64,000 bases of DNA from an uncultured Eubacteriales bacterium (GTDB taxonomy: Bacteria > Bacillota > Clostridia > Oscillospirales > CAG-272). A program made the translations under genes and the position numbers. The notes beneath the pieces were generated by a model that saw only the letters and a list, made by a program, of their open reading frames with translations, made no database searches and had not been told where the DNA came from. The stretch lies in assembly GCA_902491535.1 (NCBI GenBank), contig CABUHS010000010.1, forward strand, positions 1 to 64,000, written 5' to 3'. Shown here in pieces: positions 16,928 through 26,772 of the stretch (positions within the stretch are counted from its first letter, which is position 1; every line of letters starts with the position of its first letter).

Positions 16928-17998
16928 TTATTTTGACTGTTTTTCAATTGCTTCCCAAAGTCCGCAGAGATAAGCGGCACCGAGCGCGCGGTCATACAGA
17001 CCGTAACCGGGCATAGCCTTTTCTCCCCAGATCATGCGTCCGTGGTCAGGACGCATAGGACCGCAGAATCCTGTGTCGTAAAGCGCTTTCATGATCGCGT
17101 ACATGTCGAATGTACCGTCCGCACTCAGATGTGCGCTTTCTTCAAAATCGCGGGAACCGTCATTGAAACGGAGATTCCTCACGTGAGCGAAATGTATACG
17201 GCCTTTGAGCATATGAATGGTGTCGACAATATTGTTTTCAAGATTTGTTCCGTATGAACCCGTGCAGAGTGCGATACCGTTGTGACGGTTCGGAACCATA
17301 TCTATCATACGCTTCATTTTTGCCTGACTTGAGATGATTCTCGGAAGACCGAATATGCTCCAAGCGGGATCGTCGGGATGAACAGCCATATTGATGTCGT
17401 ATTTATCACAAACAGGCATTATGGCTTCGAGGAAATATTTGAGATTAGCAAAAAGCTGTTCTTCTCCGATATCGCTGTACATTTCGAACAGTTCTTTTAT
17501 CTTTGCCATACGTTCCGGCTCCCATCCGGGAAGTACCGCGCCGTTCATGTTGTCCTTGATAGAACCGAACATTTTTTCGGGATCCATGCCGTCGATCATA
17601 TCCTGATTGTATGCCATAACGGTCGTTCCGTCTGCTCTGGGACGGTCAAGTTCTGTACGTGTCCAGTCGAATACAGGCATGAAGTTATAGCATACCATGT
17701 GTATATCGGCTTTTCCGAGATTTTCGAGAGTTTTTATATATGCTTCGATGTCCTTGTCGCGGTCTGCCGATCCGGTTTTGATTGCATCGCTGACGTTGAC
17801 GCTTTCGATACCGGAGATATGAAGTCCGGCGTCCTCAACTTCCTTTTTGATAGCGCCTATCTCGTCCTCTGTCCAGAGTTCGCCCGGCATCTTGTTCATG
17901 AGCGATGTGATTATTCCTTTTGTATAGCAGATCTGCCTGATCTGTTCGAGGGTAACGGTATCGTAGCTTTTACCGTACCAACGCATTGTCATTTCCAT
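16928..17998 (-). CDS. uxuA: Mannonate dehydratase
   Basis: 356 residues, family length. UxuA is a TIM-barrel metal enzyme that dehydrates D-mannonate to 2-keto-3-deoxygluconate. Conserved blocks include MRWYGKSYDTVTLEQIRQI, HMVCYNFMPVFDWTRT, MAVHPDDPAWSIFGLPRI, ALCTGSYGTNLENN, IHFAHVRN, and MRPDHGRMIWGE near the end, which hold the metal-binding His, Cys and Asp residues. It is flanked by the reductase and the purine phosphorylase on the same strand. Confidence 0.94.
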   Translation of the reverse strand: MEMTMRWYGKSYDTVTLEQIRQICYTKGIITSLMNKMPGELWTEDEIGAIKKEVEDAGLHISGIESVNVSDAIKTGSADRDKDIEAYIKTLENLGKADIHMVCYNFMPVFDWTRTELDRPRADGTTVMAYNQDMIDGMDPEKMFGSIKDNMNGAVLPGWEPERMAKIKELFEMYSDIGEEQLFANLKYFLEAIMPVCDKYDINMAVHPDDPAWSIFGLPRIISSQAKMKRMIDMVPNRHNGIALCTGSYGTNLENNIVDTIHMLKGRIHFAHVRNLRFNDGSRDFEESAHLSADGTFDMYAIMKALYDTGFCGPMRPDHGRMIWGEKAMPGYGLYDRALGAAYLCGLWEAIEKQSK

Positions 17999-18108
17999 GT
18001 TCTTGTCTCCTGAGTATATATGTAGTGATTTTACTTGTTTTTGACCGCTTTTTTCGGATGAATGGGCGGATTGTTATTATCTTCTATATTTTCGGTGTAT
18101 TGGAATGT

Positions 18109-18963
18109 TCAGATTGATTCTATAAATTTCTTTATGAATCTGCCGTAAGGCCCGCGGACGCGTTCTGCCGTTTCGAGAACTTCGACGTGAGAGAGCGGCT
18201 GCTCAAGAACTCCTGCCGCCATATTGGTCATGCAGGAAAATCCGGCAACACGCAGTCCCGCATGCTTTGCCACAATGACCTCCGGTACGGTCGACATTCC
18301 GACTGCGTCGGCACCGAGCGTGCGAAACATGCGGATCTCCGCAGGCGTTTCAAAGCTCGGCCCTGTAGACTGCAGATATACACCTGCATGAGCTGTTACA
18401 TCACATTCCTTGGCGATATTCAGCGCAAGTTCTGAAAGATTTTTATCGTATGCCGCGCTCATATCGGGAAAACGCGTTCCGAGACGGTCGTCATTTTCTC
18501 CGGTCAGAGGATTCTTCGCGGTAAAGTTGATGTGATCGGTTATTATCATCATGTCGCCTGCGGAATACGCGGTGTTTATTGCTCCGGCTGCATTTGTTAC
18601 AACGACGGTTTCAATTCCGAGCATTTTCATGATATAGACTGGCATTACCACATCGCGCATGGAATGTCCCTCATACGGGTGAAGTCTTCCGCTCATCAGC
18701 AGAACGTCCTTTTTACCGATGCTTCCGCAGATCCATTCTCCCGCATGGCCGGGAACTGTAGATACAGCCATTCCGGGAACTTCGCGGTAGGGTATCCTTA
18801 CGGGATTTTCTACCTGTCCGGCGATATCTCCCCAGCCTGAGCCAAGTATAAGAGCAGCGGACGGATTTCGGTCTCCGATCCTGCCGCGGATATACTCCGC
18901 AGCAGAGCATATCGTATCGTAGTAGTTGTTTTTGCTGTTCATATCAGCGCCCGCCTTACTCAA
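18109..18963 (-). CDS. punA: Purine nucleoside phosphorylase
   Basis: 284 residues of the trimeric PNP family, which phosphorolyses inosine or guanosine to base and ribose 1-phosphate. Motifs: ALILGSGWGDIA (phosphate loop), VPGHAGEW, GRLHPYEGHSMRDV, VVTNAAGAIN, TGPSFETPAEIRM, and GFSCMTNMAAG with the base-binding Asn. It starts 8 bp inside the CE15-like gene and is thus coupled to it. Its place inside a hexuronate operon has no obvious metabolic reason. Confidence 0.92.
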   Translation of the reverse strand: MSKAGADMNSKNNYYDTICSAAEYIRGRIGDRNPSAALILGSGWGDIAGQVENPVRIPYREVPGMAVSTVPGHAGEWICGSIGKKDVLLMSGRLHPYEGHSMRDVVMPVYIMKMLGIETVVVTNAAGAINTAYSAGDMMIITDHINFTAKNPLTGENDDRLGTRFPDMSAAYDKNLSELALNIAKECDVTAHAGVYLQSTGPSFETPAEIRMFRTLGADAVGMSTVPEVIVAKHAGLRVAGFSCMTNMAAGVLEQPLSHVEVLETAERVRGPYGRFIKKFIESI

Positions 18964-20065
18964 AAAGTCCCGGATACGGATCGACGGTTACGAAATCTTC
19001 GTTATGCGCAGGAATACCGCGTTTTTTGTCGATGAAGTCCATAAGCGCACGGAATTCGGGCAACTTGTGCCTGTGCCCTCCGGTGCGGTACCATGATTCC
19101 GCACGGTCGCTGACTCCGAGGAGATCGAACACCTTCTTTGCTGCGAGGAAAGAATAGTAGCTTCCGCGCGGATTCGACCATGTGTCGTCGTATCCGCTTG
19201 TTTCAAGCAGATAACGCGGCGCAACGAGCGCTTTGACAAAATGCATATCGTAGGGAAGAGTATCCTCCTTGCCGGCGTACTTCTTCATTTCCGGTCCGAG
19301 CCAGTAGGGAACGATTCCGAGCAGATAGCAGAGCGGCTCGCTGCGTTTGTCGCCTTCTTCAAGCATGTCGTGTTCAATATAGCGGTAGCAGCCGCAGCCG
19401 TGAGTTCCGCTGCAGTTGGGGTTCGTATATTTAACGCGCTCGTCGAGCGCGCCTGCAAGAAGCACAGTTTTTCCGCCGCGGGAGTGGCCCGAGATCGCGA
19501 TCTCGTCTGTGTCTATCATCGGGATCTGCATAAGCGCGTCGATACAGCGCATGTACGCCCACGCCCATGCGGATATTGCGCTGAAATGCATATCGGGATA
19601 AACAGTATATATACCGCTGTTGCGGCGCTCATGATACCCGTCGTGAGCGATCTCGGTGCGGTCGAACATTGCGATCGCATAACCGCGGCGCGAAGCCTCT
19701 TTAAGAACTTCGATATCGCAGTCCATCCAGCAGCCGTCTCCGGTTACGATCACAGGAAACTTCTCAATGTTCTTATTTTCCGGAGTTTCAGCAGGGATAA
19801 GCACGCGCATTGCAAAGCTGTACGGATTCGCCTTTGTACCCGTAGTGATACGGTATGTATCGAATTCACGGCGGTATCCGAGATTCATGTGGTCAATCTT
19901 CAGAAATTCAGGTTCTGGCGGCATTCCTCCGTACTCGGTTTCAATAACGAGGTCAAGTATTTCTTGACGTCTGCGTGCCCAGTCATCGGCTGTCTGAACT
20001 ATACTTCCGTCGTTAAGCTTTAAAACGTCCGGAAGCTCGCTTGTGATTATATCATTGTTATACAT
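18956..20065 (-). CDS. CE15-like glucuronoyl esterase, cytoplasmic form
   Basis: 369 residues. The alpha/beta-hydrolase has the CE15 nucleophile block ISGHSRGGKT (Ser195) and the C-terminal catalytic His in GGHRHKLPE (331-335). The KFPVIVTGDGCW and YAIAMFDRTEIA blocks also fit the family. Characterised CE15 enzymes cut glucuronate esters linking lignin to xylan. This one lacks a signal peptide, so it would act on small imported esters in the cytoplasm, which matches the downstream glucuronate-degradation genes. That specific role is inference; a different carboxylesterase activity is possible. Confidence 0.75.
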   Translation of the reverse strand: MYNNDIITSELPDVLKLNDGSIVQTADDWARRRQEILDLVIETEYGGMPPEPEFLKIDHMNLGYRREFDTYRITTGTKANPYSFAMRVLIPAETPENKNIEKFPVIVTGDGCWMDCDIEVLKEASRRGYAIAMFDRTEIAHDGYHERRNSGIYTVYPDMHFSAISAWAWAYMRCIDALMQIPMIDTDEIAISGHSRGGKTVLLAGALDERVKYTNPNCSGTHGCGCYRYIEHDMLEEGDKRSEPLCYLLGIVPYWLGPEMKKYAGKEDTLPYDMHFVKALVAPRYLLETSGYDDTWSNPRGSYYSFLAAKKVFDLLGVSDRAESWYRTGGHRHKLPEFRALMDFIDKKRGIPAHNEDFVTVDPYPGLFE

Positions 20066-20138
20066 GTCGTCTTACCTTTCGGTTTTTATTTTTATATATA
20101 ATTAAAAATGATAGAAACTGATTGATATGCTGAGTATT

Positions 20139-21293
20139 TCAGCCGCCAATGAGCGAAAGAAGCTTTTCTCCGTCATTTGACGCGGCGTCGAGTTCGCAGT
20201 ATTTTTCAGCTGCTGCTCGGATACCGTTTTCCTTCGCAAATGCTTTGACTTCAGCGGAGGAAGTGTCTCCGTCGGGAGCAAAATCGAATGCTGCGCGGAT
20301 GCCGTCTACGATAAATTTCGGCTCGATTCCGTGTTTGATGCAGAGCAGAGCGGTTCCTGTCAGACGGTCGTTAGAAGCAAGCTTTCGGACAGTATCTCTT
20401 CCGACGCGGTCTACTGTGTCTCCGAGAAGCTTGTTGTCAAATCGTGAAAGCAGCTCGTATGAGAAAGAGACAAGCTCTGTCATCGGTACTCCGTATTCCG
20501 CCGAAAGCGCGAGCGAAGCCTCGATAAGCGCGCCGAGAGCGGCATATCTGAGCTGATAATCGGCCGCTGCTTCCCATATGTATGTGTAGCCTTTTTTCTT
20601 TGCAAGATATGCGAGAACGGCGTGGCTCATGTTGTGCATAAACAGCTTGCGGCGTATATAGAAATCGAACGGAGCAAACGGCTTTATCGCATAAAGTTCG
20701 GGAATTTCTCCTACGAATGCGGAACTGTCGACCGGAAGCTCGCAGTACGGCTCTACGCAGACTGCGAGAGGATCGAGTGCCTTTATACGTTCGGGAGCGG
20801 CGGGAACCATGCGTCCGATCGTAGCTTCGGCAATACCTACGCTGCTTTTAAGAAAATCCTTTGCACAGTCGGATATTTTTTCATCTATCAGAGAGCGCAG
20901 GTATTTGTCCGCGTCCATGAGATTTTCGCATACGATTATATTGAGCGGACGGGCGGATGTCTCCATACGTTTTTCAATACCTGCCGCTATCGGAGCTGCG
21001 ATAAATTTAAGAATATTTGCGCCTACCGCTGTCGCCATAACATCGGCTTCGGCGATCTCTTTTGCAACTGCTTCGACGTCGTTTCCGTTTACAGCACGGA
21101 CGTTTTTAACTGTGAAACGCTCGTAATCGTCCTTTCCGGTTATAAATATAGGATACTCTCCGCGCGAGTTCATATCGTCAACCAGCGACTGATTAACGTC
21201 TATAAATACCGTTTCATATCCGGTCAGACAGAAGAGCTGAGCAATAAATCCTCTGCCGATATTGCCGCCTCCGTACATTACCGCTTTTTTCAT
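20139..21293 (-). CDS. Mannitol-1-phosphate 5-dehydrogenase-like enzyme
   Basis: 384 residues. The N-terminal Rossmann signature GGGNIGRGFIAQLF (8-21) and the following FIDVN segment match the MtlD family; the C-terminal domain has the KLFMHNMSHAVLAYL helix that carries catalytic residues. MtlD converts mannitol 1-phosphate to fructose 6-phosphate, but no mannitol transport genes are near. Within this operon it may act on an uronate-derived acid instead. Family is certain, substrate is not. It follows the ACP gene by 36 bp. Confidence 0.75.
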   Translation of the reverse strand: MKKAVMYGGGNIGRGFIAQLFCLTGYETVFIDVNQSLVDDMNSRGEYPIFITGKDDYERFTVKNVRAVNGNDVEAVAKEIAEADVMATAVGANILKFIAAPIAAGIEKRMETSARPLNIIVCENLMDADKYLRSLIDEKISDCAKDFLKSSVGIAEATIGRMVPAAPERIKALDPLAVCVEPYCELPVDSSAFVGEIPELYAIKPFAPFDFYIRRKLFMHNMSHAVLAYLAKKKGYTYIWEAAADYQLRYAALGALIEASLALSAEYGVPMTELVSFSYELLSRFDNKLLGDTVDRVGRDTVRKLASNDRLTGTALLCIKHGIEPKFIVDGIRAAFDFAPDGDTSSAEVKAFAKENGIRAAAEKYCELDAASNDGEKLLSLIGG

Positions 21294-21329
21294 TTGTTAT
21301 GTACCATTCCTTTCATTTGAAAAACGCAC

Positions 21330-21635
21330 TCAGTCTTTTTCTTCGTTTTCATTATCTTCATCGTCCTGAGCAAAGTCCTCGCTTATGCCGGACGGGAGTC
21401 CGGAATATTCGGCGAGCTTCAGAGCTGCTGCACCGACTGTTTTCATTCCGAGCAGTTCTTCATCGGTGATGTTTATCCCGAGGCGATCCTCTGCTTCGGA
21501 GAGCATTATGACAAGATCGAGTGAATTTGCTCCGATGTCCTCGATCAGGCGCGAGCTTTCGCATACCTGCGACTGATCTGTTCCGAGTCTCTCGGACAGT
21601 ATTCCGAGAATGAGTGCGTATACCGTATTTTCCAT
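21330..21635 (-). CDS. Acyl carrier protein-like
   Basis: 101 residues with the ACP fold. The phosphopantetheine serine lies in IGANSLDLVIML (Asn replaces the usual Asp before Ser), then AEDRLGINITDEEL. A Glu/Asp-rich tail of about 20 residues follows the domain. It carries acyl chains on a 4'-phosphopantetheine arm for fatty-acid or other acyl synthesis. No fatty-acid genes are nearby; it sits at the head of the hexuronate operon with only 36 bp before the next gene. Confidence 0.82.
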   Translation of the reverse strand: MENTVYALILGILSERLGTDQSQVCESSRLIEDIGANSLDLVIMLSEAEDRLGINITDEELLGMKTVGAAALKLAEYSGLPSGISEDFAQDDEDNENEEKD

Positions 21636-21691
21636 AATTAAAGCATACCCTTCCGTGTGATATCATAGGTAAAAATACACTTTTTTATCAT

Positions 21692-21720
21692 CTATAAATA
21701 TTATCACTTTTTTTGACGTT
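21692..21720 (-). promoter_or_regulatory. Promoter of the ACP/hexuronate operon
   Basis: Read leftward: TAGACA, 17 bp, TAATAT, about 60 bp before the ACP start. It is the only good promoter seen at the head of the operon. Confidence 0.55.
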
Positions 21721-21724
21721 TGTC

Positions 21725-21994
21725 TATATCTTTTTGAAAATTGCTTCCGAAAATTGCATTCAGAAGCATTTCCGGAAAATAAACGCGTTATGGGGATCAC
21801 GTAAACAAGTATATATGCGTAAGAAAAACCTTTTTAATGAAAAATGAACGCAGAAAAATACGGAAAAACTGTGAAAAAGCGTTTTTTGTGTAAAACAGAG
21901 ATACATAAAATGTGAGATTTGAAAAAATATATCAAAAAAATTCCAAAGCAGACAGAAGAATATCTAAAATACACAAAAAAAATTCAAAATGATG
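21725..21994. other. AT-rich divergent intergenic region
   Basis: About 270 bp rich in A-runs lie between the ACP promoter and the dockerin-gene promoter. I see no ORF, strong hairpin or binding-site repeat in it. Confidence 0.5.
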
Positions 21995-22023
21995 TTGACA
22001 ATGTGATTTAAATATGTTACAAT
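21995..22023 (+). promoter_or_regulatory. Promoter of the dockerin gene
   Basis: TTGACA (21995-22000), 17 bp, TACAAT (22018-22023); the leader is about 110 nt, and CAAGGAGA precedes the start codon. Confidence 0.8.
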
Positions 22024-22140
22024 CAAAGTGTACCGAAGTACATATTTTGTTCATTTTAATCATGTAATTAACTGACGCAGACAAGGAAAAGGGGCTTTGC
22101 CGCGGAAGTTAAAAATAAAAATCAATACAAGGAGAATGTT

Positions 22141-25100
22141 ATGAGAAAAACAACTAAAAAGCTGTTGTCCTCAGCGCTTGCTGGTCTGTTTGTACTCTCA
22201 AGCCTTCCTCTGATGGGTGCTGCGGAGGCAGAGGGCAATACAGCTCTCGCTTACACACCTACTCTTGACGGAGTAAAGGATGAGGCGTATGACGCAAGCT
22301 ACAGCCGAAAGATTGATACAGCATTCGGCAGTGTGGATTTCAGCTTCCTGTATGACAATGATTATATCTATGTTTACGCTGATTCTGTAGGATCGAGCGG
22401 ATGGGACTGCTTTACGCTTGGCATGATGTTAACTGATTCACCCAAAGATAATTGGGATGCAGTTAATGCAGCAGGTGTTTTCGGAAGCAATCCTCATCTT
22501 GATGGATTTGACCTTCGTCACTGGATCGACGTTATGGGAACCGGTCATAAAAATCTTGGATGGAATATCGGATGGCAGGATGGAACAAAACCTGCCGATG
22601 ATACAATGGAACTTGTAGATACAACTCCTGCAACCGAATATAAGCTCGTTCGCGGCGAAGAAAAAGGTGCGGTTCTCGAATTTAGAATTGCATACAAGGG
22701 TATCACAAAGGAACAGAAGCATGGAGCGCACTCTGGGGCGGAACTGACTATGCAACTTTCGTACTCGGAGATGAGTATAAGGCAACAGTTCCTGATGATA
22801 CATCAGCTCCTGTAACAGACGTTCCTACAGAACCCGCAACAGAGACTCCTACAGAGCCTGAAACAGATGCTCCTGTAGATCCCCCTGTTGAAGATGCTGA
22901 TTCTGCTCTCAAGTTTACCCCTGTTCTTGACGGCGTAAAGGATGAAGCGTATAATGACAGCTTTACCTATCATATCGACGCGACTGCAAATAATTGGGGA
23001 AGCGTTGATGCATCATTCCTTTATGATGCAGACTACATTTATGTACTTGCTGACATAAAAGACACTGCAAAAGGTACGTTTGACAACTTTGACCTTGCAA
23101 TCGCAGCAGGCGATGCTCATTGCCAGGTTGTATGTAATCAGGCATTTAAGGGTCAAGATGGTAGTACACTTTTCTGCCGCCTTTGGGAAGCTGCTGTCGG
23201 CGAGATCGGTACTAACCTTAATGTAGGTGCTGAGTCCGCGGCAACAGAGTTTGCTATAGTAGAAAACGAGGGCGGATACGTTCTTGAGTTCCGTGTTAAG
23301 TATGCAGGCAATACCGGAGATGAGATTACAATTAACGGTACTGACTCACTTAACGGTTGGAATAACATTGCAGCAGACGGAAAGAAATTTGTTCTCGGCG
23401 AAGAGTACGCAGTTGCCCCTGCCGGCAACGAAGCTATCAAGTACACTCCTGTTCTTGACGGCGTAAAAGACGCAGCATATGATAAAAGCTATAATTTCCA
23501 TATGGATGCTGCATATGGTGGAGTAGACGGAAGCTTCCTCTACGATGCTGATTATATTTATATGTATTTAGATGTAACTTCAGCAGAGAAGAGTTTATGG
23601 GATATTTTCGGTATCTCAATGATAGCTTCAGCTACACCTAATAATGACATGGATGCAGCATGCAAAGCAGCAGTGCATCTGGTAAGCAATCCTTTTTATG
23701 AAGGAAACGAGATCAGAAACTGGCAGCAGGTAATGACAGGATATCAGAATCTTGGATTTAATCTTGGCTGGCAGGAAGCTGTTCCTGAAGATGATACTTT
23801 AGAGCTTGTAAAGACAACTCCTGCGACGGAGTTCGCTGCTAATGCAACAGAAACCGGAACAGGACTTGAAATCAGAATTGCATATAAGAATCTTGTTAAA
23901 GGTGATGCAATTTCATTTGCAACAGATGCAGGAACGAATAGCTGGGGTAATGTTTGGAGTTCTGAGAACTACGAAACATTTATTCTCGGTGATGACTTCG
24001 GTCATACTCACGTATTTGATGAAGAGTACACAGTAGATGTAGCTCCTACATGTGTTTCTAAAGGTTCTGAGTCACGTCACTGCAAAGATTTTGCAGAATG
24101 CGGCGGAAAGACCGATGTAAGAGAGATCGCTATGATCGATCACAACGTTGTCGACGGCACATGCACAATGTGCGGCAGACAGAACGTAAAGAAAGCTACA
24201 CCTACACTTGACGGTGTACTTGATGACGCATACCTCTCTTCTGCTGTTTACAAGACTGTAGACAATGCAACAGCAGGTAAGGCTGAATTCGGATGGTCGG
24301 CGCCCGGCGCATCAAAGAGAATGGCACTTATAAGAGCCGGCATTATGGATACAGACGGCAAGTTTCTTACCGGTGGAGATTACAGCGTAAGCGCCTTTGC
24401 AAAATCAGAAACCTACTTCCTGTGGGATGATGATGCTATCTATGTATTCGCGAAAGTATACGATGACGCAATATTCCCGACTGCTGAGGAAGATGTAAAC
24501 GCATGGATTGATGCCGGACAGAGAGATGTTCCGTGGATCAATGACCTCGTTCAGCACAGCATATCTTTCCTCGGAGATGCTGCTAACAATATAACCGTTA
24601 TGGCAAACGCAGGCGGAAACGCTGTATTTGCGCGCAATGCAAACGGTGTAACAACGATTGAACAGTATTTGACTTATGAAAACAATGCAAATGTTGCAGG
24701 TACGGTAGAAGACGGCTATTATACAGTCGAAGTTCGCCTCCCTGTAAACAATGACCTTAAGGAATACTTCCTTACCGAAGGATCAGATTTCGATTACGGT
24801 TACGGAATCTTTGATGTAAGTGCCGAAAAATCAGAAGACGGCGGCAATGGAATGAACCACGGTGAGTGGGTATGGATAAAGAACCAGGACAATGCAACAG
24901 GTTCGTTTATTCTTGTCGCAGATGATACTCCTGTTGATCCCGGCGATGATACGACGGCTCCTGATGTAAGCGATACAGCAGAGCCTCCTACAGAGTCTGA
25001 GACAGAAGCTCCGGTAGATCCTCAGCCTTCAAGTAATGTTATCAAGAAGGGTACACCTGAGCTTGACGGCGTACTCGACGGCAAATATCTCGGTTCCGCA

Positions 25101-26216
25101 GTTTACAGAACAATTGACAGCGCAAAAGCAGGCAAGTCTGAGTTTGGATGGTCGAACCCCAGCGTAGCAAAGAGAATGGCACTTATCAGAGCAGGCGTTA
25201 TGAAGATAAATGGTGATGCTTATGATCTTCTTCCTGACGGTGATTTCAGCGTAAGCGCTTTTGCAAAATCAGAGACCTACTTCCTGTGGGATGACGATGC
25301 ACTCTACATCTTCTCAACGATATATGACAGCGATCCTCTCGCTATCGTAGGCGAAGATGCAGCAGCTAAGAATGACTGGGCATATAATGATATTCCGTGG
25401 CTTTCCGACAATATCGTACACAACATTTACACAGCAGCAGGCAATCTTGCTATTGAAGCAAATGCAGGCGGTGAACTTGTATACGACCGTTTGCTTAATG
25501 GTACACCTCTCGGTACTCCCACAGTATCCTCAATTGCCGGACGCTGCACATGGGATAACAGCGATAACGTAAGAGGTGTTGTTGAATCAGACCGTTACAC
25601 AATAGAGGTCCGCATTCCGATTCTTGATTCCGTAAAGGCTGATGTTCTTAAGGACGGAGCAACCTTCGATTACGGTTACTGGATTTTCGACGGTGACGGT
25701 GTTCCGAACGATACAAAGTGGACTTGGGTAAAGAATAAAGATACCGAGCTTACTACATTCACTCTTTCCGCTGACGCAGCAATTGCTCCGGATACAACAT
25801 CGCCTGATGTAAGCGATACAAGTGAACCGCCTACAGATACACCTGAAGTAAGCGACACAAATGAGCCGCCTACAGATACACCTGAAGTAAGCGACACAAA
25901 TGAACCGCCTACAGATACACCTGAAGTAAGCGACACAAATGAGCCGCCTACAGATACACCTGAAGTAAGCGACACAAATGAGCCGCCTACAGACACACCT
26001 GAAGTAAGCGATACCGACGAGCCTACTCCCGATAACCTCGGTGATGTAAACGGCGACGGTATTGTAAATGCTAAGGACCTTGTTCGTCTTATGAAGCGTG
26101 TAGCCGGCGATGAAACAATTGAAATTATCGGAACTGCTGATATCAACGGCGACGGTGTTATCAACTCTAAAGACCTTGTTCGTCTTATGAAGATTATTGC
26201 TGAACAGACAGCATAA
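22141..26216 (+). CDS. Multi-CBM9-like secreted dockerin protein (single apparent frameshift)
   Basis: Read as one gene of about 1,358 residues. It has a signal peptide (about 1-30), at least five CBM9/DOMON-like modules (entry motif TPVLDGVKDEAY, centre YDADYIYV or YFLWDDDAIYVF), Pro/Thr linkers, and a Cys/His module near 24015-24190 (HCKDF, GTCTMCGRQ). Then come five 13-residue repeats and a type I dockerin with two calcium loops, DVNGDGIVNAKDL and DINGDGVINSKDL. The frame changes at the AAA of 22707-22709: one more A restores a continuous frame to the stop at 26216, and no stops occur between. Without that base the first part ends at 22815. It probably binds polysaccharide and docks on a cohesin scaffold; no catalytic domain is visible. 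Confidence 0.85.
25824..26018 (+). repeat. Five 39-bp tandem repeats in the dockerin linker
   Basis: The units begin at 25824, 25863, 25902, 25941 and 25980 and encode EPPTDTPEVSDTN with small changes in the last copy. They form a flexible acidic Pro/Thr linker between the last CBM9-like module and the dockerin. Confidence 0.92.
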
Positions 26217-26300
26217 TTTAATCCAAGTTTAATACCTGTTTTCGTTCGTTATCCCCTGTCCGGAGTGATCCGGTACGAGCGAGAATAAGCAATTAAATAG

Positions 26301-26344
26301 TTGCCCTCCCGCAAAATTAATTTTGCGGGAGGGCAATGTTTTTG
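26301..26344 (+). terminator. Terminator of the dockerin gene
   Basis: TTGCCCTCCCGCAAAAT pairs with ATTTTGCGGGAGGGCAA, followed by GTTTTTG. Confidence 0.85.
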
Positions 26345-26704
26345 TGAAATAACAAGGTTTATGGATATTCGCCTGTGATCTATGATTGCGTCGGTGGGAT
26401 GGTTCTTATTGTTTAATGTGTATTATGCAGTCATGTATGTAAAAATATCAAAACGCTGTTAAAGCTGCTAATAGCGTGTACTCATTTATATATCTTTTAT
26501 TAAGCTTTACGGCAACAGATCTTATTAAGGTTACATAAATAAATGTATATACGCTTTAATATCGTTTATATTAAGGCTCAAAAGAAGGGGTTATATTAAG
26601 CACAGTATAAAATTTTTGTCTTACATAAGAAAATCCTATAACGGTTTTATCCGGTCTTTAAAGTCAGAATTGCCGGTATACGTGAACTTGTTTTTCATAG
26701 TACT
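26345..26704. other. Intergenic region without recognised feature
   Basis: About 360 bp between two terminators of convergent units. I see no ORF with a ribosome site, no promoter pair and no notable repeat. Confidence 0.5.
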
Positions 26705-26705
26705 G

Positions 26706-26742
26706 AAAAAATCTCTCCGGGATAATTTCCGGAGAGATTTTT
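26706..26742 (-). terminator. Terminator of the pyrR-uraA operon
   Basis: AAATCTCTCCGG pairs with CCGGAGAGATTT, flanked by A-run and T-run, so it works on both strands. Confidence 0.8.
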
Positions 26743-26772
26743 GGCATTAAGTATTTATTTCTTAGTTATAGA

